From CAVXYG01 sp963766005 (GTDB lineage: Bacteria; Actinomycetota; Actinomycetes; S36-B12; GCA-2699445): a stretch of DNA of 64,000 bases. Where the stretch lies: positions 248,001 to 312,000 of the forward strand of contig CAVXYG010000006.1 in NCBI GenBank assembly GCA_963766005.1. The letters run 5' to 3'. The position numbers were made by a program, and so were the translations under genes. Every line of letters begins with the position of its first letter. Position 1 is the stretch's first letter. The notes under the pieces were generated by a model. That model was given only the letters and a program-made list of their open reading frames with translations. It was not told where the DNA came from and did no database searches. This document shows, in pieces, positions 26,922-35,420 of this stretch.

Positions 26922-27347
26922 TCTGTTGCGGCCCCTGGCCCCGGCGCCGTCACGGCGAGGACGTGCGCCCTTCGGGACCACCTCGACGCGATGACCAGAC
27001 CGTGGGGAAAGGCGCCCGTCGTACTGGCGCGCCTGCCCACTCGTGCCTGCTCGAGCGCACGACCGGCACTGCCTTGGTTGGGGGACCGTCGGTACGCCAC
27101 AGGCGCCGCCATCGCGACCGGCCAGCCGTCAAGACGCTGGTGCGGAGGGTGCCCCCGATGCCCCGATTGGAGCATGCAGGAACGCACCACGACTCAGGTC
27201 TTCGGGTGCTCCATGGTTGGCCTTTGGGGCCGGAGCCCTCGCCACCCGTGGCTACGTCGCTGTCGCGCCGGGCGAGCGATGCGCGTCCCGCGCCTCCCCA
27301 TCAATACCCGGGGCCGTCCCTCCCACGGAGAAGACGCCCAAACTCCG
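26922..27347. other. 426 bp with no supported gene
   Basis: No recognisable protein on either strand; this may be the degraded start of the element that carried the DUF4913 gene. Confidence 0.35.
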
Positions 27348-27780
27348 ATGAGCGCCCCCTACGCCCGGGCCGGGCCGGACATCCCCGACGGCCCGACCCC
27401 GGCACCCCCGCACCACAGAGCGGCCCGCCCGCCAGTCCGGCCGATGACGAACTGGACGCCATCGTCGATGCGATCCTCGGCAGCAAGCCGCGCCCCGCCG
27501 ACTGGACCCGCCTCACCGGCGACGCAGCCGCCGAGGCCCTGGCCGTACTGGCCGGCTGGGTCCGCTGGCTGGTCCGCCGCTACGCCATCGACCCGCGCGA
27601 GATCCCGCCCTGCTGGGTCGAGCCTCTGAGTTCGTCGAGGAGCTGAGCGCCCTGCACACCGCCCACCGCGCCGCCTTCGAGCACGACGGGCCGCCCACCG
27701 GCCCCGTCGACTGGCACGGCTGCCTCGCCAACACCCGGGCAAGGCTCCACCAGGCCGCATCCGGAACCGGTTGCCGGGCG
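27348..27780 (+). pseudogene. DUF4913-like gene, frameshifted
   Basis: The ATG frame begins MSAPYARAGPDIPDGPTPAP, shifts near 27405 to DDELDAIVDAILGSKPRP ... AEALAVLAGWVRWLVRRYAIDPREIPPCWVE, and shifts again near 27625 to EFVEELSALHTAHRAAFEHDG ... VDWHGCLANTRARL. This is the DUF4913 pattern found on actinobacterial plasmids and integrative conjugative elements; its role there is unknown. At least two frameshifts. It ends about 100 bp before the left island repeat. Confidence 0.66.
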
Positions 27781-27879
27781 GTCTGGTGCGAAGTTGGGAT
27801 GGTGGGGTCGGCCAGGCCCAGGTGCACCTCCTTGGGGCCGGTTCCGGGCGATGCCTTCGTGGGGGCGGGTCGGCTGCAA

Positions 27880-28021
27880 GGCGCCCCTTGAGACGCCGAA
27901 GAGGCCGTCCCAGTTCTCGCCAAGACGGCCCCTTACCCGCGTGAACGCGTTGTCCGGCTGACAGGAGCCGTCGGGTCGCCACCCGGCGACCCTCCTCCCA
28001 AATCCTGCGTTGCATCTCCGG
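27880..28021. repeat. Long direct repeat R1, left of the island
   Basis: About 142 bp matching R2 at 42290-42432 in the same orientation. The last 68 bases are nearly identical, including GGCTGACAGGAGCCGTCGGG and the hairpin GGGTCGCCACCCGGCGACCC. The match contains most of the 15-base end of the tRNA-Pro gene, so R1 and R2 look like old attachment-site copies. Confidence 0.8.
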
Positions 28022-28056
28022 GACAGGATTTGAACCTGCGACGCCTTGACCCCCAG
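28022..28056 (-). mobile_element. attL: duplicated 3' half of tRNA-Pro(GGG), island left end
   Basis: 35 bases that match 42484-42518 of the tRNA-Pro gene with one mismatch, covering the T arm, variable region and most of the anticodon arm. The rest of the tRNA is absent, so this is not a gene. A partial tRNA 3' copy on the side towards which the tRNA 3' end points is the normal left junction of an element integrated by a tyrosine recombinase. Confidence 0.85.
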
Positions 28057-28226
28057 GAGTAGGCACGGCGTTCGGGGGCGTTCGGGGGCGTTCGTGGGGG
28101 GTTGGTCCCTCGTGAGATCGATGGGGCGGATGGGGCTGGACGGGTGCGGACTGGCGCGGCGCGTGCCTGGTGGCTACATGGATGGCTGCATCGCCAGGGG
28201 TCCGGCGGGGTGGTGCGCAGCTGCGT

Positions 28227-28622
28227 TCATGGGATCAGCACGACATGCTGCGGCGCTGCTCGCGCCAAGCCCTCGTCGAAGGTCGCGAGAAGCCCGTCGT
28301 TGTGTGCGGCGAGGCCTGCCAGGTAGGCGTCGGTGACCTGCCGATGACCGACCACGTGGCCCAGGTCGGCGTCCAGGTAGGAGATGTCGTCGGGCCAGAA
28401 CTCGCAGCGGGAGTCCGCGTGCAGCGCCGCCAACAGGGCTTTCACCGTCGTCTGGTGTTGCCCCAGGCGGATCAGGAAGCGAACCAACGCGCCCTCCGTG
28501 ATCGGGCACAGTGCCATGTGCTCGACATGGGCTCCCCAGGCGGCCGCCCGCTGGTGGTGCTCATGGTCGGTGAGGGTCAAAGCGATGAGCGCGTTGGCGT
28601 CCAGCAGGTGGACAGGGCTCAC
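28227..28622 (-). CDS. vapC: PIN-domain toxin, VapC type
   Basis: 131-aa PIN-domain ribonuclease. Acidic metal-binding residues are visible in order: LLDANALIAL (D near 8), TEGALVRFL (E), VTDAYLAGLA (D) and LATFDEGLAR (D). VapC toxins cut tRNA or rRNA and stop translation. The GTG start overlaps the TGA of the antitoxin gene (GTGA), so toxin synthesis depends on antitoxin translation. Length is normal for the family; the target is unknown. Confidence 0.88.
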   Translation of the reverse strand: MSPVHLLDANALIALTLTDHEHHQRAAAWGAHVEHMALCPITEGALVRFLIRLGQHQTTVKALLAALHADSRCEFWPDDISYLDADLGHVVGHRQVTDAYLAGLAAHNDGLLATFDEGLARAAPQHVVLIP

Positions 28623-28849
28623 TCGTCGTCCAGCGCTTCTGCGACAGCCTGTGCCGAGATGCGGTACCCGAGCGTCAAGGTCGGCAGACCGCTGATCGGG
28701 TCGGTGGTGACGGTGGCGGGCTCCCCCAGCGAGGCAAGACCCCGGATGGTGAGGTCGGCCAGCGTGGCCGACAGGGACTGGTCGCGTTCGGCAGCAAGCC
28801 GTTTGGCGCGCTCGTGAACGTCTGGGGGCAGGTCCACGGTTGTTCTCAT
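28619..28849 (-). CDS. vapB: RHH antitoxin, VapB type
   Basis: 76-aa antitoxin. The N-terminus MRTTVDLPPDVHERAKRLAAE is a ribbon-helix-helix DNA-binding strand and helix; the C-terminal half (ISGLPTLTLGYRISAQAV) should bind and neutralise the PIN toxin. The ATG at 28849 follows the leaderless -10 box TATGAT. A five-base inverted repeat over that box suggests autoregulation. Confidence 0.85.
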   Translation of the reverse strand: MRTTVDLPPDVHERAKRLAAERDQSLSATLADLTIRGLASLGEPATVTTDPISGLPTLTLGYRISAQAVAEALDDE

Positions 28850-28864
28850 GGCTACATCATAGCC
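28850..28864 (-). promoter_or_regulatory. vapBC leaderless promoter with overlapping operator
   Basis: GGCTA-TGATG-TAGCC is a perfect inverted repeat. It contains the -10 box TATGAT, which ends 6 nt before the vapB ATG. An RHH antitoxin dimer bound here would block the polymerase. Confidence 0.6.
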
Positions 28865-29232
28865 GCATCGTGGTGATGCAGCCGTGTGGCCGGCGATAAC
28901 GTCGTCAGGCTCGGCGCCACGGCCGGCTGGTGGATCCTGGGCGCTGCGGAGACGGTGTGCGCGCAGACCCCGGATTCGTGCGCCGAGACCCTCGACCGGG
29001 CCTCCGCGCTGGCGGGATGCCGTGCTGGCGTGGCTCGGATGGCGCCGATGGTTCCCATGGCGTCGGCAGCCGTCTCGTGTTTCCGTGCTGGCGCTTGCGA
29101 ACGACGCGGCCGGTAGGGACGAGCGGCTCGCGGCGGGGACCTTCAGCCCTATCTGCCGGGGGTTGCGGATAGCTAGGTTTATGGGCGTCGGAATCGAAGG
29201 GCCAGCCCCCTGGCCCTTCAAGGGAGGACGGC
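28865..29232. other. 370 bp divergent spacer without a gene
   Basis: No supported gene. AAGGGAGGACGGC just before 29233 is the ribosome site of the next fragment. Confidence 0.4.
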
Positions 29233-29478
29233 ATGCCGGTCGTCGAGGAGAGCATCGACATCGACAAGCCGCGCGCCGAGGTCTTCGTCTACGCGGCAGA
29301 CTCCGAGCACCTCCGGCACTGGGCGAGCACGCTCTACAGCGTCCAGGGACGCACTGTGGTCGAGCGTTCACCTGTCTCATCTCACGCAGCGACTCCACGG
29401 CTGCTGCGGCCCACAGCCGAGGTGTATTGGGCCGCCAATCCCAGCACGAACGGAAGGAAACTCCATGCGAGGACGTGA
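29233..29478 (+). pseudogene. SRPBCC N-terminal fragment
   Basis: Starts well (GGGAGGACGGC then ATG) and reads VEESIDIDKPRAEVFVYAAD, the beginning of a SRPBCC/polyketide-cyclase fold, then continues HLRHWASTLYSV before losing similarity. At 81 codons it is about half the usual length, so it has lost its C-terminal part. It overlaps the LURP-one gene by 14 bp. Confidence 0.6.
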
Positions 29479-30013
29479 CCGCCGCGAAGGACGACGTGAC
29501 GAGCGACAGACCTTCGGCGCCCGCGGGAACGCGGACCGCTACCAGATGCGCGAGAAGGTGCTGTCGATCGGCGACGACTTCTGGGTCGAGGACGAGTCCG
29601 GACGCCGGGCATTCAAGGTCAACGGGAAGGCGCTGCGCGTGCGCAAGACCCTGGTCATCGAGGATCCGAACGGTGTTGAGCTGCTGAAGATCCAGGACCG
29701 CCCGGTCCGGGTCCGCGACGTCATGGAGGTCGAGGACGCCTCCGGGGCGACGGTGGCCACAGTGAAGAAGGCCATGATCTCCCCGCTGCGGGAGCGGTTC
29801 ACCATCGACCTGGCCGGCGGCGAGCAGATGACTGCCCAGGGCAACATCGTCGACCACGAGTTCGAGATCAAGGCGAATGGGACCAAGGTCGCCGAGGTCT
29901 CAAAGAAGTGGTTCCGCGTCCGCGACAGCTACGGCGTCGAGGTCGCCCCCGGGCAGAACCCGGCCCTGATTCTGGCGGTCGCGGTCTGCATCGACCAGAT
30001 GGCCGCCGGCTGA
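29465..30013 (+). CDS. LURP-one/Tubby C-like protein
   Basis: 182-aa protein of the LURP-one-related family, a membrane-tethered-transcription-factor-like beta barrel (DUF567). Visible repeats: REKVLSIGDDFWVEDESGRRAFKVNGKAL, LVIEDPNGVELLKIQDRPVRV, FEIKANGTKVAEVSKKW, DSYGVEVAPGQNPALILAVAV. The basic N-terminus (MRGRDRREGRRDERQ) could contact phosphate. AAGGAAACTCC precedes the ATG. Role in bacteria is unknown; possibly phospholipid binding. Confidence 0.8.
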   Translation: MRGRDRREGRRDERQTFGARGNADRYQMREKVLSIGDDFWVEDESGRRAFKVNGKALRVRKTLVIEDPNGVELLKIQDRPVRVRDVMEVEDASGATVATVKKAMISPLRERFTIDLAGGEQMTAQGNIVDHEFEIKANGTKVAEVSKKWFRVRDSYGVEVAPGQNPALILAVAVCIDQMAAG

Positions 30014-30077
30014 CCCACCGGGCAGGGGCTGGCAACGGTTGCCGGCCCCTGCACCAACGGAACCCCATGGCACAACC

Positions 30078-30484
30078 ATGGATGTCAACAACCCGAGCTT
30101 GTGGGACATCCTGCTGCGGAGCTTCTGGTACTTCTTCTGGATCGCTGCACTCATGCTGTGGTTCCGCTGCCTGTTCGACATGTTCGGCGACCACACCCTG
30201 TCCGGGTGGGGCAAGACCGGGTGGGCGATCCTGCTCATCTTCGTGCCCGGCTGGGGGCGTTCATCTATCTGATCGCCCGCGGCAAGAGCATGAACGAACG
30301 CCAGAGAGCGGCCATGGCCCATCAGCAAGCCAGCCAGGAGCAGTACATCCAGTCCGTGGCCGCCAAGACCGCGACCCCGGCCGAGCAGATCACCAGCGCC
30401 AAGTCGCTGCTGGATTCTGGGGCCATCAGCCAGGCGGAGTTCGACGCCCGCAAGGCCAAGGCCCTGGCTTCCCTAACCAGGTGA
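30078..30484 (+). pseudogene. SHOCT-domain membrane protein, frameshifted
   Basis: Begins MDVNNPSLWDILLRSFWYFF with a hydrophobic segment, a second segment GWAILLIFVPGWG, then a one-base slip near 30255 moves the frame to FIYLIARGKSMNERQR and a C-terminal SHOCT domain (AEQITSAKSLLDSGAISQAE FDARKAKAL). The two parts make the common PLDc_N-plus-SHOCT architecture of small envelope proteins. One frameshift, possibly a sequence error. Follows the LURP-one gene by 64 bp. Confidence 0.7.
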
Positions 30485-30980
30485 GGGGCTGGGTGCATCG
30501 GGGACCAAACCCCTCACGGACTCCTTCGAGCCCTCGGGTCTGGAGCCCACAAGCCGTGAGGCGGGACTGGCCCGCAGGCGCCACCCGACGACCTGAGCGA
30601 TGGTGGGCCTCGGCCCGATGCGCCTGACCACATTGTCCGTAGGCCGAGTCGAGGCCGCCTCAGGTGAAAGGATCCGCACATCGCGGCCTCCGAAGGGTCG
30701 CTGGTGGGCTGGTCCATCCCGGGGCCGGCCCGCCGGCGCGCACTGCTGCTCACCGTCGCGACCGTTATCCCGACGATCGCCGCATACCGGCTGCTCGGAT
30801 TCGCGGTCGCGCTGGCGGTGTTCCTCGGGTTCGTGGCCCACCTGGCCCCGGGCCGCCCGCCTGCCGTGGCGTCTTGGCCTGGGCGCGGTCGCGACCACGG
30901 CCCTGACCGGCGCGGTCGCCTATCGGGCGTGCACAGGTCATGGGGGTCGAGCCCTCCTTGGGAGATCGCCGGAGGGATGC
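30485..30980. other. 496 bp containing a degraded small membrane-protein reading frame
   Basis: From about 30704 one frame reads RRRALLLTVATVIPTIAAYR ... LLGFAVALAVFLGFVAHLA, and another continues RLPWRLGLGAVATTALTGAV to about 30945. Together they look like a frameshifted two-helix protein. No family recognised. Confidence 0.35.
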
Positions 30981-31220
30981 TCAGTCGAGGAGGTCGAGGT
31001 ACTGGCGGCGTGCCTTCATGGCGTGGATGACGAGTTCGTTGCCGCTGTCGAAGCGGAGTACGACGACCTCGAGAAGGCGGCCGGCGGAGTCGAGTCCGAG
31101 GCGTAGTTCCCGGGCGGGGCTGTCGTCGTCCAGGTCGCTGACGAAGACGGCATGCTCGGCGGCATGGATGGCGTCCTCCGGGTCGATGCCGTGCTTGCGT
31201 GCGGAGTCGTGGACCTTCAC
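30981..31220 (-). CDS. Small putative toxin paired with an RHH antitoxin
   Basis: 79-aa protein MKVHDSARKHGIDPEDAIHA ... DLDDDSPARELRLGLDSAGRLLEVVVLRF ... ELVIHAMKARRQYLDLL. The beta-rich centre with a final MKAR(R)xYxxLL resembles BrnT-type RNase toxins, which end in ISARxMTxxE/R-like helices. The GTG start overlaps the antitoxin stop (GTGA). The order antitoxin then toxin and the RHH partner support a TA module; the toxin class is inferred. Confidence 0.7.
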   Translation of the reverse strand: MKVHDSARKHGIDPEDAIHAAEHAVFVSDLDDDSPARELRLGLDSAGRLLEVVVLRFDSGNELVIHAMKARRQYLDLLD

Positions 31221-31465
31221 GCGACGTAGGAGCGGATGGCCGCCCGGATGGCTTCCGAGCGGCTGACGTGGTCGCGCTCGGCGCGTTCGGTCAGTGCGGC
31301 CAGCAGGGTGGCGTCGATCCGAACAGGGACGACTTCGGCAGGGCCGTCGCCGATCGGCTTTCGGCCGCGCCTGCGCAACTGCTCAACGACGTAGCCGCGT
31401 TCGGCCTCGGCTGCCCAGTCCTGGATGTCCTGCTCGGTGACTGGCTTGCCCTTGATCGTCTCCAC
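31217..31465 (-). CDS. RHH (CopG-like) antitoxin
   Basis: 82-aa protein. The C-terminal part VVPVRIDATLLAALTERAER ... DHVSRSEAIRAAIRSYVA is a ribbon-helix-helix domain: DNA-binding strand, helix A, turn, helix B. The N-terminal 45 residues (GKPVTEQDIQDWAAEAERGY) probably bind the toxin. The start is a GTG. It is upstream of and overlaps the toxin gene. Confidence 0.78.
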   Translation of the reverse strand: METIKGKPVTEQDIQDWAAEAERGYVVEQLRRRGRKPIGDGPAEVVPVRIDATLLAALTERAERDHVSRSEAIRAAIRSYVA

Positions 31466-31664
31466 AGCAGAAGCGAAATACGAAATGCTTGTGAGGGGAA
31501 GCGTGCGCGGCCCGCGAACGGGCCGCGATCCCGGCGTCGGCCAGGTCGCCTTCTGTGGACACGCTCACCCGTGTTGGGCGGGGTTCGGTGGGGTCCGGGT
31601 GCCTGGCCGTGTTGGCGGCGGGCGGGTCTGGGCCTGTTGCGAGGTCGCCGCGTGAGGTGAGCCC

Positions 31665-32590
31665 ATGTCCGCGTCCACGATCCTGCCGCCGCTCCAGCCA
31701 TCCTCGCTGTCGACCGCCCAGTTGGCGGCGGTGTCGTTCCTGGCCGCTACTCCGGGCGAACCCATCGTCTGTACACCTACCAGGTCAAGCGCTGGTTCAC
31801 GTGAGTGCGCGGGCAACAGGCTGGACGCGCTGGTCGGGATCCAGCGCGCCCACGTCGAGCTGTACATCCGCCACCTCGGCGACCCGGGGCTGATGGACTC
31901 CCCGATCGCCACCTTGATGCACGGCGTGCGTGGGTACTCCCGGTTCGCCCACATCGACGGACTGATCGCCGCCGACCCGGCCGTGTACGCGCGGCTGCCG
32001 AAGGTGCACCGCGACGGCCCCCCGCGCCGAGGGCCTGGACCGCCTGGAGTTGATCCGGTTCCTGCCTGTCGCCCAAACCCTCGCCGTCCATCACGGCGCG
32101 CTGGCCTTCCTGCTGGGCATCAACGCCCTGCGCGCATCGGAAGCGGCCCGGTGCGGGTGGAGGGCTACGCCGACACATTGCGCGAGCACCGGGTTCTGCA
32201 CCTGGTCGGCAACGGCACCAAGCCCGCCACCATGCCGCTCGCGGTCCCCGTACTTCGGGACCTGGAGGCCTGCCGGGGCCAGCGCACCAGTGGGCCGCTG
32301 GTCCTGCGGCCGGTCTCCGGCACACCGGTCGATCGCCGTGACGTGTACCGAATGGTGCAGCGCATCGCCAAGACCGCGTAGATCCCGCGGCACATCAGCC
32401 CCCACTCGCTGCGCCACGCCGCGATCACCAACGCCCTGGACGCCGGCGCCCCACTACGCGACGCCCAGATCCTGGCCGGCCACGCCGACATCCGCAGCAG
32501 GCGAGCACCACGACCGCGCCCGCGGCAACCTCGACCGCCACGGCGTCCACTTCCTCACCGCCTACGTCGCCGGTGTCTGGACGCCGCTGA
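31665..32590 (+). pseudogene. Tyrosine recombinase (integrase) of the island, frameshifted
   Basis: Fragments in several frames add up to a phage-type integrase: an N-terminal core-binding part (RAHVELYIRHLGDPGL, IATLMHGVRGYSRFAHIDGL), then INALRASEA with the first catalytic Arg, LVGNGTKPATMPL, a GTPVDRRDVYRMVQRIAKTA stretch ending at a TAG, and HISPHSLRHAAITNALDAG with HxxR, then GHADIRS. The catalytic tyrosine lies in a different frame (EHHDRARGNL region) and is replaced. At least three lesions. It would have catalysed integration at tRNA-Pro. Confidence 0.82.
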
Positions 32591-32968
32591 GGGACTGCCC
32601 AGCCACCGGCTTGGGCTCGAACCCGCGTCTATCCGCCGCCTGTGGACGCGCCATCACGAGTGCAATCTGGTGGCCGCATGGCGACGGAGTCCCCCGGGCG
32701 GCTCTCAGATGAGGTGCTGGTGATCGGGGGCAATCGTCGATCGGGACGTGGCACCGGTCATCTGCTCACGTCGCCATCACCTGCGCGTGTGGAGCTGCGC
32801 GCCGTGGTCGGCGGGACGGTGTGAGGCCGCTGGTCGCCATGGCGGCGCCAGTCGTGCTAGGAATCGGTGTATCGGTGGTGCACTAGATCACCGCCGCGAT
32901 CTCGCTGACTTGACCCACGTCGGGTGCCTACGATGCGTTGCGAGTCAGCGGGCAGAGGACGAGGCAGC
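32591..32968. other. 380 bp with no supported gene
   Basis: Nothing recognised. GAGGACGAGGCAGC before 32969 is the ribosome site of the cupin gene. Confidence 0.35.
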
Positions 32969-33304
32969 ATGTGGCGAGACCCGGCAACGACCAACCCCGA
33001 CCACTACGTGGTGATCATGGAGAACGACCGGGTACGTGTCCTGGAGTACACCGACACCCCTGGTGATGTGACCACGCCGCACGATCATCCTGACAGCGTC
33101 ATGTACGCGCTCAGCTCGTTCCGGCGGCGCCTCCACGCCAACGACGCGTTCCGTGACGTCGAGATCGCGGCCGGTGGCGCGCACTGGCTACCAGCCCAGC
33201 GGCACTACGGGGAGAACATCGGCGACACCGACACCCATGTCGTCTTCGTCGAGCTCAAGAACGCCGATGCCGCCACCCCGACTGCTGCGCTCGGACCGGA
33301 ATAG
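32969..33304 (+). CDS. Cupin-fold protein
   Basis: 111-aa protein reading NPDHYVVIMENDRVRVLEYT then TTPHDHPDSVMYALSSFRRR (HDHP, motif 1 metal ligands) and a second half AAGGAHWLPAQRHYGENIGD ending with a strand THVVFVELKN. It is a small cytoplasmic cupin; similar proteins are common beside mobile DNA, role unknown. The start at 32969 has GAGGACGAGGC upstream. Confidence 0.72.
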   Translation: MWRDPATTNPDHYVVIMENDRVRVLEYTDTPGDVTTPHDHPDSVMYALSSFRRRLHANDAFRDVEIAAGGAHWLPAQRHYGENIGDTDTHVVFVELKNADAATPTAALGPE

Positions 33305-33689
33305 CAGGCCCCTCGGCGTCGCGCGCGTCCATGGTGCCCGCGTCCTACCGCATTGCTCGAAGCGACGTCCCTGTCGTGCGGCCTCTTGGCCACCGGGCAC
33401 GTCGACGCCCGCGCTGCTGATGCCCACGAAGCGCGTCACGCGGTGCCGGCCATGATCCGGACACGAGCCCAGCCCTGCCCCGTGCGGCCCACCCAACGGG
33501 CGCGTCACATCGCCGCCTATCGGGCGCGGGGCGGCCTGGCGCTGTACCGCGTCCGTGCACGTCCCTGCGGTTGTTCGTTCACCCGTCCTGAGTGACTGAG
33601 CGTGACCACGGGGCCGTGGGCCTCGCCCAGGAACTCATCAACGACCCGCGGCCAACCGTCTGGCACGACGGCCCCCTTCCCCGGGGTTC
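33305..33689. other. 385 bp without a gene
   Basis: No supported gene; it may include the lost N-terminal part of the IS256 transposase in degraded form. Confidence 0.35.
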
Positions 33690-34272
33690 GACGCCCTCCA
33701 GGGGCATCGCAGAGGGGCGATCGCTGCGACCCTGCCCGGAGCCACCTGGCAGAGATGTCGCACGCACTATGCCGACCTGCGGGTTATGCCGACGTCGGCA
33801 TAACCGGCACTACCCGGCCAATCTGATGTCGGTCACCCCGAAGAGCTCGTGGCCCTGGGTCAAGGCGTCGCTGCACTCGGTCTACGACCAGCCCGATGCC
33901 AGCTCCGTGCACGTCGACCGGATTCTCGACGCCCTGACCGACAAGCTCCCCGCTGTCGCCGAGCACCTCGAGACCGCCCGCGCAGACGTCCTGGCCCTCA
34001 CCCGCGTTCCCCAGGAGATCTGGCGCCAGATCTGGTCCACCCCCATATCCGAGCGGGGCAACCGCGAGATCCGCCGACGCACCGATGTCGTCGGGGTCTT
34101 CCCCGACCGCACCAGCATCATCCGCCTGGTCGGCGCGGTCCTGGCCGAGCAGCACGACGAATGGGCCGAAGAGCGGCGCTACCTCGGCCTGGAAGCCCTG
34201 CCCAAAGTACGCCTCACCCAGATCGACAACACCAAGGAGAAACCAGACACCATCACAGCCCCATCAGCCTGA
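33690..34272 (+). pseudogene. IS256-family transposase C-terminal relic
   Basis: Reads GAIAATLPGATWQRCRTHYA, the CxxH-type region of mutator/IS256 DDE transposases, is then interrupted by a 37-bp insertion, and resumes ANLMSVTPKSSWPWVKASLH ... EIWRQIWSTPISERGNREIRRRTDVVGVFPDR ... LVGAVLAEQHDEWAEERRYLGLEAL. The N-terminal half with the first catalytic aspartates is gone. SERGNREIRRR corresponds to the usual NPxERLNREIRRR. Inactive. Confidence 0.82.
33782..33805. repeat. Perfect 24-bp palindrome inside the IS256 relic
   Basis: GGTTATGCCGAC is followed directly by its exact complement GTCGGCATAACC. It sits in a 37-bp insertion (33770-33806) flanked by a 6-base direct duplication, GCACTA at 33764-33769 and 33807-33812. 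This looks like a transposition footprint: two terminal inverted repeats left abutting, with a target duplication. Confidence 0.75.
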
Positions 34273-34397
34273 CCCAAAGCAGGCATCACGCCGAACCAGA
34301 ACCCCACGCCCGCGGACTTGAGCGCCGAATATCCCTCAAGGATGCAGACGCATCTCGTCCACGCGGTCAGCACTCGGGATGCGCGTGCTGCGTTGGC

Positions 34398-34403
34398 TAG
34401 CGT
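34398..34403 (+). promoter_or_regulatory. Leaderless -10 box TAGCGT
   Basis: TAGCGT is followed by 7 nt and the ATG at 34411, without a ribosome site. Confidence 0.45.
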
Positions 34404-34410
34404 GACGGGC

Positions 34411-34872
34411 ATGGAATCGAACCAACACAGCGTGGGAGACCTGGAGCTCACCGACGCGCAGCAGCGCTATGTTGCCGATTTGAGGTCGCGTATCCGGACT
34501 GGCCGTGTCGCGGCTCTGCTGCGCACCGGCGGTCTTCAGGTGTTGTGGATCATCGTCATCGTGGCCGGTGCCGGTGTTTCGTTGAGTGACGCTGTGACAG
34601 CCCCGAGTTGGGTAGCGCCCACGCTCGGCTTCGTCGTGGTCGTGGCTGCGGGTGTAGAGCGCATCTTCAGTAGGGCCACGCCCGCTGCCGCCGCTCAGGA
34701 CAGGTTGCGTCGGGGGCTGGCTCGGGAGCAGCGGTTGTTCGCTGCGCGGGCGGAGCCGTACACCGATGATGAGGCGTTTGCGCTCTACAGCAGTCGCAGT
34801 GAGGCCCTCCTGGCCGAGTACGACCGGGTCATGCTCGACTACTCCAGTTCGCTGGCTCGTCGGATCCAGTAG
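34411..34872 (+). CDS. DUF4231-like two-helix membrane protein
   Basis: 153-aa protein. An N-terminal helix (LELTDAQQRYVADLRSRIRT) precedes two hydrophobic segments (GGLQVLWIIVIVAGAGVSLS and VAPTLGFVVVVAAGVERIF), then a long amphipathic region (AAAQDRLRRGLAREQRLFAA, SEALLAEYDRVMLDYSSSLA). This is the layout of DUF4231/SLATT two-TM proteins. SLATT proteins are predicted effectors in some nucleotide-signalling defence systems; no nucleotidyltransferase of that kind is next to this gene, so a defence role is only a possibility. Leaderless start. Confidence 0.68.
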   Translation: MESNQHSVGDLELTDAQQRYVADLRSRIRTGRVAALLRTGGLQVLWIIVIVAGAGVSLSDAVTAPSWVAPTLGFVVVVAAGVERIFSRATPAAAAQDRLRRGLAREQRLFAARAEPYTDDEAFALYSSRSEALLAEYDRVMLDYSSSLARRIQ

Positions 34873-34920
34873 GCAGTGGGATGCCCTCGTGCATCCGCGT
34901 GTCCCTGACGGCAGGTCGCT

Positions 34921-35307
34921 GTGCAGACCTCTCCACGGACCCATGTCCGTGGAGGCGATTCGCGCTATTCGGGGCCCTTGGTTCCGGGCTTCCGCATCGA
35001 CCCGCTGAGCGTGACGGCCCAGGGCGACAACGCGGTTGTGCAGTGGCGGGCCACCGGCACATCCAACGGCGGACCGTTCCAAGGCGTCCATGCCACGGGT
35101 CGGCCCGTCGACCTCCGGGGGTGCGACGTCATGCGCTTCGAGGACGGGCTGCTCAAGCACAACACCGTCTACTACGACGGGCTCGCGTTCGCCCGACAGA
35201 TCGGGTTCCTGCCTTCGGAGGGCAGCCGAACCGACCGCGCTCTGCAAGCTGTCTTCAACGCCCGCACCGACGACACACTCGCCCGCGTGAAGTATGCGCG
35301 CGGCTAG
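34921..35307 (+). CDS. SnoaL/ester-cyclase-like protein, N-terminally truncated
   Basis: About 128 codons. GFRIDPLSVTAQGDNAVVQW, VHATGRPVDLRGCDVMRFED and LLKHNTVYYDGLAFARQIGF are the last strands of an NTF2-fold SnoaL-like/ester-cyclase protein. The first helix and strand (about 40-50 residues) are missing and the start used, a GTG at 34921, has no ribosome site. Probably a decayed gene. Confidence 0.5.
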   Translation: MQTSPRTHVRGGDSRYSGPLVPGFRIDPLSVTAQGDNAVVQWRATGTSNGGPFQGVHATGRPVDLRGCDVMRFEDGLLKHNTVYYDGLAFARQIGFLPSEGSRTDRALQAVFNARTDDTLARVKYARG

Positions 35308-35420
35308 CCGAGCAGCCGAGGGGTCGCCGACCTGCAGGAATGCGCGCGTTTCGCGGCGAAGTGTCGCGGTCCATGCTCGGTGGCCGCGCCCGGGGGTGTG
35401 AGCCGCCTGACTGCCTCGAC

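Noticed and set aside
27880..28021. Small protein gene in R1 and R2 (minus frame reading RIWEEGRRVATRRLLSA)
   Set aside because: Both copies are open, but without a ribosome site; the DNA similarity is better explained as att repeats.
28022..28056. Second tRNA-Pro gene
   Set aside because: It lacks the acceptor 5' half and D arm; it is a partial copy and fits an att site.
28070..28102. Short GTTCGGGGGC tandem
   Set aside because: Three copies of 10 bp, too short and GC-simple to interpret.
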